DNA of 64,000 bases, from assembly GCA_013697725.1 (NCBI GenBank), contig JACCWI010000055.1, positions 310,001 through 374,000 on the forward strand, in the 5' to 3' direction. The stretch comes from Tatlockia sp. (GTDB taxonomy: Bacteria; Pseudomonadota; Gammaproteobacteria; Legionellales; Legionellaceae). Within the stretch, counting starts at the first letter, position 1. The number at the start of each line of letters is the position of its first letter. Made by a program: the position numbers and the translations under genes. The notes under the pieces were generated by a model, which was given only the letters and a program-made list of their open reading frames with translations, was not told the DNA's origin and did not search any database. Positions 18,741 to 26,963 of the stretch are shown here, one piece after another.

Positions 18741-19541
18741 TTAGGAATACAGAAGGTTCACTTCATCAGTTAAATCCCAGATAACTGATTTTGAGCTATG
18801 ATTTCCTTGCTTAAAATAATGAATTTTATAGCCTACAACATTTTCAATATCCAGATTAGTACTCCCTTTCTTAAACTGAAAACAAGTTGCAGGGGCTGAC
18901 TCAATCTTCACGTTATTATGATGTTGAACGTAGTCGCCGTGTACATGGCCAAATAAAACAAGCTCTACTTTAGTATGGTTAATAATTTTCCAAAGGTCGT
19001 CTTGATTATTTAGAGTGTATTTGTCAATCAAAGGAGTGCCCACTGGAAGAGGATGATGATGCATGATAAGGGCAATTTTTTTCTTTGATGATTCCGCATT
19101 TTTAATACCATTTTTGATTAAGATAAAGTCGTCTTGATTTATAAAACCATTGATTTCACCTTCTAATTGAGTGTTTAAGAATAGAAAAACCCAATGCTTA
19201 AGCTCAAGCTGATTCACTCGAGAAAAAGAAGGAGATTCGTTAAAAGCAGTGTTCATAAAATTTACATTATCATGATTTCCAGGAATCCAAAATATTGGAG
19301 TTTTATAAGGCTTAAACGAATTTACTAAATATTGATAAGAGCCAAGAGATTCATCTTGGGAGAGATCACCGGTTAAAATAATTAAGTCAGTATCATGTAG
19401 CTCATTTTTAAAAATTTGTTGGGTTACAAAATCGAAAGTTCTATTGCAATTTACTCCAAATAAAAGTGACTCAACAGAAAAGAGATGCGTGTCTGTTATT
19501 TGAATTATTTTAAGACAGTCTTTATTAAAGTCATCTATCAT
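18741..19541 (-). CDS. cpdA: CpdA-like 3',5'-cyclic-AMP phosphodiesterase (calcineurin-type)
   Basis: A 266-aa class III metallophosphoesterase. The metal-binding blocks appear in order: ITDTHLF (16-22), GDLSQD (58-63), GNHDN (88-92), MHHHPLP (about 155-161) and FGHVHGD (about 192-198). The early acidic block and the HHHP and GHVHG blocks are typical of CpdA, which hydrolyses cAMP in the cytosol; the family also contains other phosphodiesterases, so the substrate is likely but not certain. Legionella genomes carry many adenylate cyclases, which would make a cAMP hydrolase useful. It is a single gene on the minus strand, convergent with the toxin-antitoxin pair. Confidence 0.8.
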   Translation of the reverse strand: MIDDFNKDCLKIIQITDTHLFSVESLLFGVNCNRTFDFVTQQIFKNELHDTDLIILTGDLSQDESLGSYQYLVNSFKPYKTPIFWIPGNHDNVNFMNTAFNESPSFSRVNQLELKHWVFLFLNTQLEGEINGFINQDDFILIKNGIKNAESSKKKIALIMHHHPLPVGTPLIDKYTLNNQDDLWKIINHTKVELVLFGHVHGDYVQHHNNVKIESAPATCFQFKKGSTNLDIENVVGYKIHYFKQGNHSSKSVIWDLTDEVNLLYS

Positions 19542-19722
19542 AACGTTTCCATTTTAATTCTATTTTTATTAATTAAGCTAAATCTAGATTCTGATAATGA
19601 ATATCATACTCTTTTTTCCGCTTTTGATTTATGAAAGTTTCAATGCACTTGCTCGTCTTTTTTCGATACTGTAATCATTCTCACGATGCAAGATATCCCT
19701 GAACCGGTTCGTCGATATTATA

Positions 19723-20153
19723 ATGGCTTGGGTTTGGATAGACTTTAAATACGCTGAATCTATCAAGCCCTATTTAAATGAAGGCAACACTTTCATAGCG
19801 TTGGCGCAGGTCATTTAGAAGAAGTTATCCATCAATTACAAAATGAAAATTATAAAATAGAGGCTATTCCTCTTGGCAAACGATATTATACGGTTGCTGG
19901 TATTTTAGATGAAGGTGAAAAAGTGTCAGCCTTTAGAAAAATTTACACCGCTTTATATTCGGCACAAACAAGTTTCTTAAAAAAAAAAGAAATTTTATAC
20001 CTAGTTAAGATGACGGTAGCTTTTAAACAAAGTCAAGACTACACGTATCAAAATAGTAACACTAGGTCTGTAATAGCTTGGGAATTGGCAGAATTGTATT
20101 ATAAGAATGTCTCTTCTTCTAATACTGAATTACTGAAGAGTATATTCAGTTAA
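19723..20153 (+). pseudogene. TraB/GumN-family (PF01963-type) C-terminal remnant
   Basis: From 19723 a frame reads MAWVWIDF...YLNEGNTFIAL and then stops. From 19797 another frame continues SVGAGHLEEVIHQLQNENY up to TAA at 20153. TraB/GumN proteins have F-x-x-V-G-A-x-H-L followed by a helix and G-Y-x-V at exactly this place, so a single frame change at about 19795 splits the motif. The N-terminal half of the gene is absent. The last 76 codons could be read from ATG 19923 but lack a ribosome site and the conserved motif. Dead remnant, family assignment moderate. Confidence 0.45.
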
Positions 20154-20426
20154 GGCTATGCCAAAAGTAGTATTTTAGGATTTTTTAAAAGAACCAGTAC
20201 AAACTAAGAGAATTCTCAAAATGTTGCTACAGCGTCTTCTACAACCAGAACCGGAGCGGTACGCGATATCTTAGTTGACCCTCAACTATAAAAGGTTGTT
20301 AAAGTTCAATTGAAAGTCTCTTAAATTTTTGGAGGTTATCAAAATAGGCATTTCTAGGCATGGTTATAAGGGTGTTATTATTGATGGAAGAGTAAAACAA
20401 ACTTTACTGAAATAATTAAGGTATTT

Positions 20427-22370
20427 ATGAAAACTTTTTTTGAAAAAACCCCGAGCAATAGTAGCAGCTCAAGTAATGAATATGAGTTCAGACCTATTAA
20501 GGGAGATCATATTGATGTAGCGACCAAAGATTTATTCGAGCAGTTAGAAGACGGATATGATCAGTATACGTGTATCTTTGAGACCATCAAAGAAGGAGCA
20601 AACCTTTATGCCAAGAAAACCCAAGGAGATTTTATAGGCTCTTTTCCGATTCATATTGCTGCCTATAATGTAGCTTCTAATATAGAAGCTATCAGTTCGA
20701 TACTGCAATCTTTTGATGATCCAGAAAAAAGAAAAACCTATATTTTTAAAAAAAATGGTGCAGGTAAAAATGCATTAGAAATACTTATAGAAAATGCAGG
20801 TATGAACGAGGAGCTTGCCATACCAAGTATACTCTCGCTCCTTTCTTATTTAACTGATAATGAACAGCGAGAGCTTATTGATTCTCTTTCTACGAAAGCT
20901 AAGAAACTATTTAAAGGGGATGAAAATATCGCATCGCGGCAACAAGATATTAGTGATTTAGGAGGACTTAATTACTTTTTTAGCCAGAAAAAAACTATCG
21001 ATATGTGTCGGCAAAGACGAGATGAAACAGAAAAAACGTTAATTGATTATGATTCAGATGAAGAAAGTTTGGGCCAATTAGATTCAGTTTGTCATAAAAA
21101 ATTCACGGCAAGAGTGTCTTATAGAAATATTACTAAGAAGGGTATTATCGTTCAATCAATTCCTGAATTAGTTCTTATTCCCTCTGATTGGCGATTAGAA
21201 ACAGCGCTTCAAGCTCAGCAAGGTGACCATGTCACTGCCTATGTTTTATTGTTGAGTAGCCTTTCACATTGTAAAGGTGAAAATGTAAAAAAATTGCCCG
21301 AACTAATTTATAAGCTGGCGGCTAATGTTTTGCCTGACGATAAAGAATTTTTTTTGAAAGAAAAAGAAAAAAATGATACGGCAATAGAGAATCACAGAAA
21401 AATAAGGGTAGAAGCTATTGCCTCCTTAATAGCTCATGGTAATAAGGAAGATGATTTTATTCAGGCAGTAGAAAATAATCTTAAAAAAACAGAAATAGAA
21501 CTAATTGCACGACATGTTGAAGATGGCGTTGATTGCTTTATTAAGAAAATTAATCAACTTGAAAATGAATCTTTATCTCAAAAAAGGAAAGAAAGTTTAA
21601 CAACAGACTACATTCTTCAACAATTAATAGTAATTCTTGAAACTCTAAGTTTTCTAAAAGAAAAAGAGTATTTGAATTTTAAAACGATTTTATTCGATGC
21701 TATAAAAAACGAGGCAAAAACGCCAAAATATCAAAAAGCGGTTGGCATTACTGATCAAACGTTAAAAAATATTACAGAGACACTATTAAAATTAAATATT
21801 AAAATATTAATACCTCCGCATTTACTGTCCAAGTCAAATAAATTGACCAATGAAACACTTTTAAATTTTCTAAAAAAGAATACGCCATTTAAAAAATATC
21901 ATGAAGGCTACGCTATTAATGATATTCAAAATCAAATTTTAATTCTTAAAACACTTACTGACCCGATTCAGCGAAATCAATTACTCATGGAGATTAGCTT
22001 ACTTTGTTTCAAGTTATTTGATTATCCTAGAGTTAATGATAACAGTCTCAACAGTGAAACGATTCTCTGTCAAGCGATCCCTCGTCATATGATTATTATT
22101 AATGCAGCCTTTTGCTATTTGAACGAGATTGTCCCTGCAGAAAAAAAGCTATTGTATGATGGATTTTTAGCTAATATTTTATTATTACAGGGGTGGGGAA
22201 GCCATCAGATTTCTTATGGCAAGCTCAAAATGCCTCTTAGTTTGAAAGTATTAAAAGAAAAAATTTTAAATTTTGCTAATCTCGATGCAGATCATAATTT
22301 TTCGATAAAACCTAAACTAACAAACCAAAATAATCCGGTGGTGCAAATTAAAAGCAATTTCAAAATTTAA
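20427..22370 (+). CDS. Unknown 647-aa protein with ankyrin-like segment, putative effector
   Basis: No family recognised over the full length. The protein is soluble, acidic-basic mixed and strongly helical, with long Lys/Glu/Asn-rich stretches and no signal peptide or membrane helix. Residues 1-20 are a Ser-rich head. Residues 70-120 (GSFPIHIAAYNVASNIEA, then GKNALEILIENAG) resemble two ankyrin-type helices (x-PLHxAA...N). The remainder (200-620) is a series of amphipathic helices, including KKTEIELIARHVEDGVDCFI. Large orphan helical proteins with ankyrin-like parts and their own promoter are typical for Dot/Icm substrates, but the C-terminus (QIKSNFKI) has no E-block. The upstream 270 bases hold no gene. 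Role unknown. Confidence 0.6.
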   Translation: MKTFFEKTPSNSSSSSNEYEFRPIKGDHIDVATKDLFEQLEDGYDQYTCIFETIKEGANLYAKKTQGDFIGSFPIHIAAYNVASNIEAISSILQSFDDPEKRKTYIFKKNGAGKNALEILIENAGMNEELAIPSILSLLSYLTDNEQRELIDSLSTKAKKLFKGDENIASRQQDISDLGGLNYFFSQKKTIDMCRQRRDETEKTLIDYDSDEESLGQLDSVCHKKFTARVSYRNITKKGIIVQSIPELVLIPSDWRLETALQAQQGDHVTAYVLLLSSLSHCKGENVKKLPELIYKLAANVLPDDKEFFLKEKEKNDTAIENHRKIRVEAIASLIAHGNKEDDFIQAVENNLKKTEIELIARHVEDGVDCFIKKINQLENESLSQKRKESLTTDYILQQLIVILETLSFLKEKEYLNFKTILFDAIKNEAKTPKYQKAVGITDQTLKNITETLLKLNIKILIPPHLLSKSNKLTNETLLNFLKKNTPFKKYHEGYAINDIQNQILILKTLTDPIQRNQLLMEISLLCFKLFDYPRVNDNSLNSETILCQAIPRHMIIINAAFCYLNEIVPAEKKLLYDGFLANILLLQGWGSHQISYGKLKMPLSLKVLKEKILNFANLDADHNFSIKPKLTNQNNPVVQIKSNFKI

Positions 22371-22893
22371 ATTGACTGGCTTTCAGGTCAATGCAGGTTT
22401 TGGAGAAAATATGGATTATGGGGGTTAGCGTCAAGCAATGTTATTCGGTTAAGCCCAGGATCTATTAAAATACCGTTTCAACCGCTAACAATGTAATTTA
22501 ACTATGAAATAATTTGATTTTGTGTATAAATTGGTTCTTAAAAGATTAACCGAATGGCATTTTAGCGTCGTCTAGCCCCACTGAAAAGCTTGGGTGGTAA
22601 TTTACAAGGGGTTAGTTGGGGTAAAAAGACACGTGCGCAAATAGGTCATACCCTTATTTTAATAGCCCCTTGAAACATTACTGAAAATGGCATATATCGA
22701 GCGCGGAAGTCAATTTAACACAAGATAACTTATTATATGGGTGATTTCAGTAAAGGTCCGCACCAATAAGAAGAGTTAGAGGCTACTGTTTCTAGCAAGA
22801 GCAATATATAATCTGAACGGTAATCCACCATTCTAATCAGGGTCATGTGGGCCAAGCCTCCGTAAACTGCATAACTGTGGAGCCACTTATCGG
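22371..22893. other. Gene-free decayed region, 523 bases
   Basis: No intact gene. On the minus strand an open stretch ending at 22733 reads FFKEYGVTDKWLHSYAVYGG and onwards, about 57 codons without a start or known family. It overlaps the XRE remnant in another frame, so it is probably debris. The 14-mer GCTTTCAGGTCAAT at 22379-22392 recurs in reverse complement at 54696-54709. Confidence 0.4.
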
Positions 22894-22983
22894 TCACTCC
22901 ATATTCTTTAAAAAAACTCGATAATCCAGCTTAAAAATATCAGCGATACGTTTCGCGGGCTCTTTTCCAAGGGTACGTCTACC
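22894..22983 (-). pseudogene. XRE-type regulator C-terminal remnant
   Basis: Thirty codons reading GRRTLGKEPAKRIADIFKLD then YRVFLKNME and stop. XRE-family repressors often have G-x-R-x-x-G-K-x-x-A-x-x-x-A-x-x-x-x-x-D-Y-R-x-F-L at the end of their helix-turn-helix. The preceding helices are out of frame or missing. A dead fragment, perhaps of a toxin-antitoxin or phage regulator. Confidence 0.4.
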
Positions 22984-23106
22984 ATTTTTTCATCAATAAA
23001 CCATTTAGATTCTTCAGATTCTGCAGAATCTTTTTAAGCGAAAGATGGTAATCCGAACCATTCACTAACAATAATTCTAACTTTTTCCTTAACTCATAGC
23101 TGTTCC

Positions 23107-23340
23107 TTATACTTTTTCATTTACACTCACACACATATTAATTTTCCAATCAGGATGCACATTCAAAAAAGCATATACAGGGGCAGAAATCGTAATATAT
23201 TGTTTTTGAGAAAGTTGAGAATTAAGATCTTTCACAGCTAATGGGATAGATTCTCCGTGTCCACAAACAACTTCTACAGCAAAAGAATTTAAGCTAATAA
23301 ATGATAAGGTAACCATACTGAGAGCTTTTATTAATTTCAT
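23107..23340 (-). CDS. Small exported protein, unknown
   Basis: A 77-aa protein with a clear signal peptide: MKLIKALSMVTLSFISLNSFA, with cleavage likely after residue 21. The mature part (56 residues) has two cysteines, VVCGHGES near the start and NMCVSVNEKV at the end, which could form one disulphide in the periplasm. I know no family for it. It has a weak AT-rich leader (GGAAATATT before ATG) and is surrounded by decayed DNA. It may be a real small secreted protein or the intact start of a shortened gene. Confidence 0.5.
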   Translation of the reverse strand: MKLIKALSMVTLSFISLNSFAVEVVCGHGESIPLAVKDLNSQLSQKQYITISAPVYAFLNVHPDWKINMCVSVNEKV

Positions 23341-24316
23341 AATATTTCCAAAAAAAGATTAATTATTGATCATTTATTAAATTTGTCAAGCATAATTTAT
23401 AAGTATGATTATTCCTCTGTAAGACCTAACTTTCTGATTTTAATATATAATTATAATGAACCTCAGATTCGCGATTATTCAATTTAGCCAGTTACGGCTT
23501 AGTTTGCATTGCTGTTGATGTAGCACCAGAATGTTCAAAGCTAACTATTTAAGAAATAGAGTATTGAGTTCTTGCGACAGGGAGCTTCATTCTGGGATTA
23601 AAAAACTGATTAATTAAGGTGCATTTTACAATATTTTTGGTACATGGAGTAATGACCCTATTTGTATCAAAATTTACGGTGGCAAATTTTCTGAAATTGT
23701 CCTTTGATTAAATATAATTTGTAATTCCTCAGATACCTGTTACACCGGGACTGGAATATGAACCGGAAATACAGAGTAATGGATTGCAATAAATTCCACC
23801 CTATTTTCGAGCGATATTTCACTTTTTCATTAAATCGTTTTAAGACATAAGACCCCTACACATTCTATCGGGGGTAATTATAAACGTAAAAATACAGGGT
23901 ATTTAAATAAAATGCATACTAAAAAACAAGCTAAAAATATTGCATATAAATTCTTTGGAAGACCACATGAAAAATTAACGATAAAATTATCTTAGAAGAA
24001 GATGATGAGATAGATCGTTCTAATAAAATGTTGGAATCTTACGCAAAAAATTTATAACCGCAACATATTTCAGAAATCTAAGTTTTTAACGTAAATGTGT
24101 GATTAATTGCTCGCTGTAGACCAATTCCATATTAATATATTCAATTCTCTTTCTGAGCAGCCCAAACTGCGGTACTTAAAAGAGGCTGGTGGTGAAAAAC
24201 TCTATCAAGATCATAGATATCGGTAACTAGGCAAATCGGCCAGTCTTATTATTGAATAACATTGTAAAAAAATGGTAATGTGTCTTTTTTGTGCTTAGCG
24301 ACATATTGGAAGTATT
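23341..24316. other. Gene-free region of nearly 1 kb
   Basis: All six frames are broken into short pieces. Two plus-strand bits look once-coding: one around 23911-24060 (KKQAKNIAYKFFGRP, then after a frame change DEIDRSNKMLESYAKN) and one around 24121-24228 (SLSEQPKLRYLKEAGGEKLY). Neither matches a family I know. It looks like eroded accessory DNA ahead of the gene at 24317. Confidence 0.4.
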
Positions 24317-25465
24317 ATGAAAATAGCTTTTTTTGTTAGTAGTATAGGTGATACAGACTTAGCTTTAAAAACGATTAATGCTCTAGAGCATGATGTCCGA
24401 CAAAAAACCGTTCTTATTTCACTCACCAAAGCTGCTGAACAACGTGTGGATAGCTTCCAATCATCATCATTAGTTAATAAAATATCACTTTTTGAAATTC
24501 TTCAATCTAATTCAGACTCCTTTTATGAAGGGTTGTTAACTAAACAACAAATTAATAGGGTAGGGCAATATATTCAAAACAAACAGATTGATTATTCCTA
24601 TTTTGGAGTTCCATCTGTAAATAATGAAATTCCATTCCAGTTGGCAGAGTCTCTAAATATTCCAGTATTAATGGCTTATGAGTTTATGTTCAAGCCAGAT
24701 AACCATTGCTTATGGAATCATGTATCTTCCTTAGGCCAAAAATCCAATGTTAAATGGGCTATCCCTTTGCACACAGCTAAAGAAGATTTTCAGGTTCCTG
24801 ATGATAGGCTATTCGTCACTGGACATTTAAGTATTGACAATGCTTATATACCAAGCTCTGGAAGTACAAAAAGTCCCAAAGAGCTCAAAGAGACTTTACG
24901 AGTTTCACCCGATAAATCTTTAGCATTCATAAGCAGCACCACTCAACCAGTGGAAATTGATTCAGGCTTTTTGGATTGTTTATTAATCGAGTTAAAAAAG
25001 CATCCGAATATGCAAGTTCGTCTTGGTCTCCATCCAGGAATACAAAATTTGGACGTTTATTTAACAGAGATTTTAACGATATATCGAAAACATCCTGAGA
25101 TAACCGATCAATTTAAAATTATTTTACCAGATAGTATTGTGGCTCGAATTAAAGTACCTGAATTAACCATTAATGCTCCTGTTTACCAGAATGCTTTTTT
25201 AAGGGTGAATATTACGGGAAATGAGGCTGCATCTGCTGCAGATCGAATCGCACAAGCGGTACCTGGCGCGCTACTGAATCAAGCCGTATTGGAAGGCAAA
25301 CCAACATATTCGCATTTGGGAAAACCTTATTTGCCCCGCCAATATTTTACTAATACTTTAGCTTCATTTTTTACAGCTGAGCCTCAACCAGCTCGTTTGA
25401 AAGAAGACTTGGGATTAGATAAAAAAACGGCACCAGAAAAATATGCCGATCTAATTTTGAGATAG
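24317..25465 (+). CDS. Unknown 382-aa protein with GT-B-like layout
   Basis: A soluble protein with two Rossmann-like halves. It opens MKIAFFVSSIGDTDLALKTI, similar to the first strand and loop of GT-B glycosyltransferases and sugar epimerases. Its second half contains a strand-loop LAFISSTTQP (about 212-221), MQVRLGLHPG and a late helix with EAASAADRIAQAVPGALLNQ, which resemble a nucleotide-sugar binding half. No membrane segment or signal peptide. I do not recognise a family and the GT-B reading is by pattern only. It has its own ATG with a modest GGAAG ribosome site and no operon partner. It could be an effector or a small-molecule glycosyltransferase. Confidence 0.5.
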   Translation: MKIAFFVSSIGDTDLALKTINALEHDVRQKTVLISLTKAAEQRVDSFQSSSLVNKISLFEILQSNSDSFYEGLLTKQQINRVGQYIQNKQIDYSYFGVPSVNNEIPFQLAESLNIPVLMAYEFMFKPDNHCLWNHVSSLGQKSNVKWAIPLHTAKEDFQVPDDRLFVTGHLSIDNAYIPSSGSTKSPKELKETLRVSPDKSLAFISSTTQPVEIDSGFLDCLLIELKKHPNMQVRLGLHPGIQNLDVYLTEILTIYRKHPEITDQFKIILPDSIVARIKVPELTINAPVYQNAFLRVNITGNEAASAADRIAQAVPGALLNQAVLEGKPTYSHLGKPYLPRQYFTNTLASFFTAEPQPARLKEDLGLDKKTAPEKYADLILR

Positions 25466-25627
25466 AGGCAAATACTGGAAGGTTTAACCCCGTGGTGATA
25501 AAACTATGAGCCACATTTGAGTGTTTGAATTAATCTTCTTTTATAAAGTGCAACATATGCTACTTCGAGTTGTTTTTTAAGCTCATCTATTTGCTGCCTC
25601 AACAATTTGTTCTGCTTAATGAGTACC

Positions 25628-25798
25628 CTAATACCCACGCTCCATTTGTGCGAGGCTTGCCATAACATGAAAAAAGAACCGGCCAGCGGGTGTTAATGTA
25701 TCAACATTATCAGTAATACACTTAAAGTGAATTCTTTTCTGATGCAATTGATTAACCAAATCAATTAATCCTTTGACAGTTCGTCCGAATTGGTCTAG
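25628..25798 (-). pseudogene. Serine recombinase (resolvase/invertase) remnant
   Basis: Fifty-seven codons read LDQFGRTVKGLIDLVNQLHQ, IHFKCITDNVDT, PAGRFFFHVMASLAQMER, then stop. This is the core of the catalytic domain of Tn3-type resolvases and DNA invertases (LDR-GR-L-DL---L---G-----l-e-idT-t--G---f---a-lAqfEr). The N-terminal part with the catalytic serine and the C-terminal DNA-binding domain are missing. Further downstream on the minus strand lies coiled-coil-like debris (LIKQNKLLRQQIDELKKQL). It marks past mobile DNA directly left of the biosynthetic locus. Confidence 0.75.
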
Positions 25799-25813
25799 TT
25801 TCAAACACTAAAA

Positions 25814-26224
25814 TTAGGATAAAGCGTAGCCTCTTAAGCGCATAAGATAAAAGAAAGGGTTTAAGCGGTTAATTCCCCATGATTTTTTTTGTAAAAGTTC
25901 CAGGAAAGACTCATTCGAAATACCATCAGCTATTACATTAATTGCGCGGTTAATTAGATAAAAAGGAGTTGTAACAATCCAGCTGATAGCTTGTTCTTCA
26001 CAGCTTTCAATTACAGATAATAAATTAATCCTGGCAATAAAGGCTTCTGTGCCTGGAATAAAGGAAAGAAAAAAACCTAAACCAAGGTAGCGTCTAATTT
26101 GTATTTTATAAATGGATTTAGCACTTAAGGCGTTATTTAAGAACGTTTGATCAGTTAGTTCATCTAATAAAGAATTAATTTTGGAATTTATAAAAAAGTA
26201 GCTAAATAACCTATTTATCATCAT
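25814..26224 (-). CDS. Small membrane protein, unknown
   Basis: A 136-aa protein with two or three hydrophobic segments, about 48-64 (YLGLGFFLSFIPGTEAF) and about 78-98 (ISWIVTTPFYLINRAINVI). No family is recognised. It is divergent from the first gene of the biosynthetic locus and shares a 230-base region with it. It could be an inner-membrane protein or an effector with membrane hairpins. Codon and base use look like the neighbours. Confidence 0.45.
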   Translation of the reverse strand: MMINRLFSYFFINSKINSLLDELTDQTFLNNALSAKSIYKIQIRRYLGLGFFLSFIPGTEAFIARINLLSVIESCEEQAISWIVTTPFYLINRAINVIADGISNESFLELLQKKSWGINRLNPFFYLMRLRGYALS

Positions 26225-26453
26225 TTTTTATAGAAAAATAAAAAACAAATATAAATTAAATTGAACAAAATGTCAATAATATAATCTAAAGCATTATTAT
26301 AGTTAAGAAGCAGCCCTTTAAGGGGAAGTGGGAAAGAATATTTATTTCATCTTCGGTTATATTTGGCTTATTGCATTGATCTGATAATTGATCATGGTAA
26401 TATCCTCAACTATCAGAAAAATATAACGATTTTCAATAATAAAAGGTGTGTAA

Positions 26454-26924
26454 ATGTGGTTCTTACTTCTGTGGGCAATAGGTCTTGTTACTTCATTCAT
26501 TCATTTATACCTGTTAGGATTTCCACATGAGCCCCAAGTAATTTATGCAAATATTTTACTGCATCAATTCGTTGTAACCTTTGGATTAGTCGGGGTGGTT
26601 GGTATTTTTTCCAATATTATTTTTGCAGATAAAATGTCGCAATCTTTAGGATGGCCGGGAGGACCTTTTCAAATAAAATATGGTTTTGCCCAGCTTGCTT
26701 TAGGCGTTTTAGGGGTGATGGCCATTTGGTTTCGAGGATATTTTTGGGCTGCAGTGATAGTTAATATGTACATGTATGGATTAAGTGGTCTTTGGAGTCA
26801 TAGTGCAGAGATGATTAAGAATAAAAAATTCGATGCCGCAAATGTATCAAATATTATAATGGATTTTGCCTATCAAGCATTTATCACTATTCTTTCCATC
26901 AATATTCCCGGGGTGTGGCGTTAA
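26454..26924 (+). CDS. DUF6790-like integral membrane protein
   Basis: A 156-aa protein with four membrane helices: about 1-22, 35-57, 75-97 and 100-120. Between helices 2 and 3 is SQSLGWPGGPFQIKYGFAQL, where GWP-x-G-PFQ-E/K-x-G-F-A resembles a signature I know from DUF6790 membrane proteins. The function of that family is unknown. It is the first gene in the row leading into the dehydrogenase and NRPS/PKS genes, 39 bases before the next start, so it is probably co-transcribed. Whether it takes part in biosynthesis or immunity is open. Confidence 0.65.
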   Translation: MWFLLLWAIGLVTSFIHLYLLGFPHEPQVIYANILLHQFVVTFGLVGVVGIFSNIIFADKMSQSLGWPGGPFQIKYGFAQLALGVLGVMAIWFRGYFWAAVIVNMYMYGLSGLWSHSAEMIKNKKFDAANVSNIIMDFAYQAFITILSINIPGVWR

Positions 26925-26963
26925 ATTTGTCAGTCTACTTTTATGAACTAAACGGAGATTGAT

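Noticed and set aside
18660..18773. 37-codon plus-strand frame (MGLVQEDKEQRMQLMQEHHR...) after yoeB
   Set aside because: It lacks a ribosome site and overlaps the end of the phosphodiesterase gene on the other strand; helix-like composition alone is not enough.
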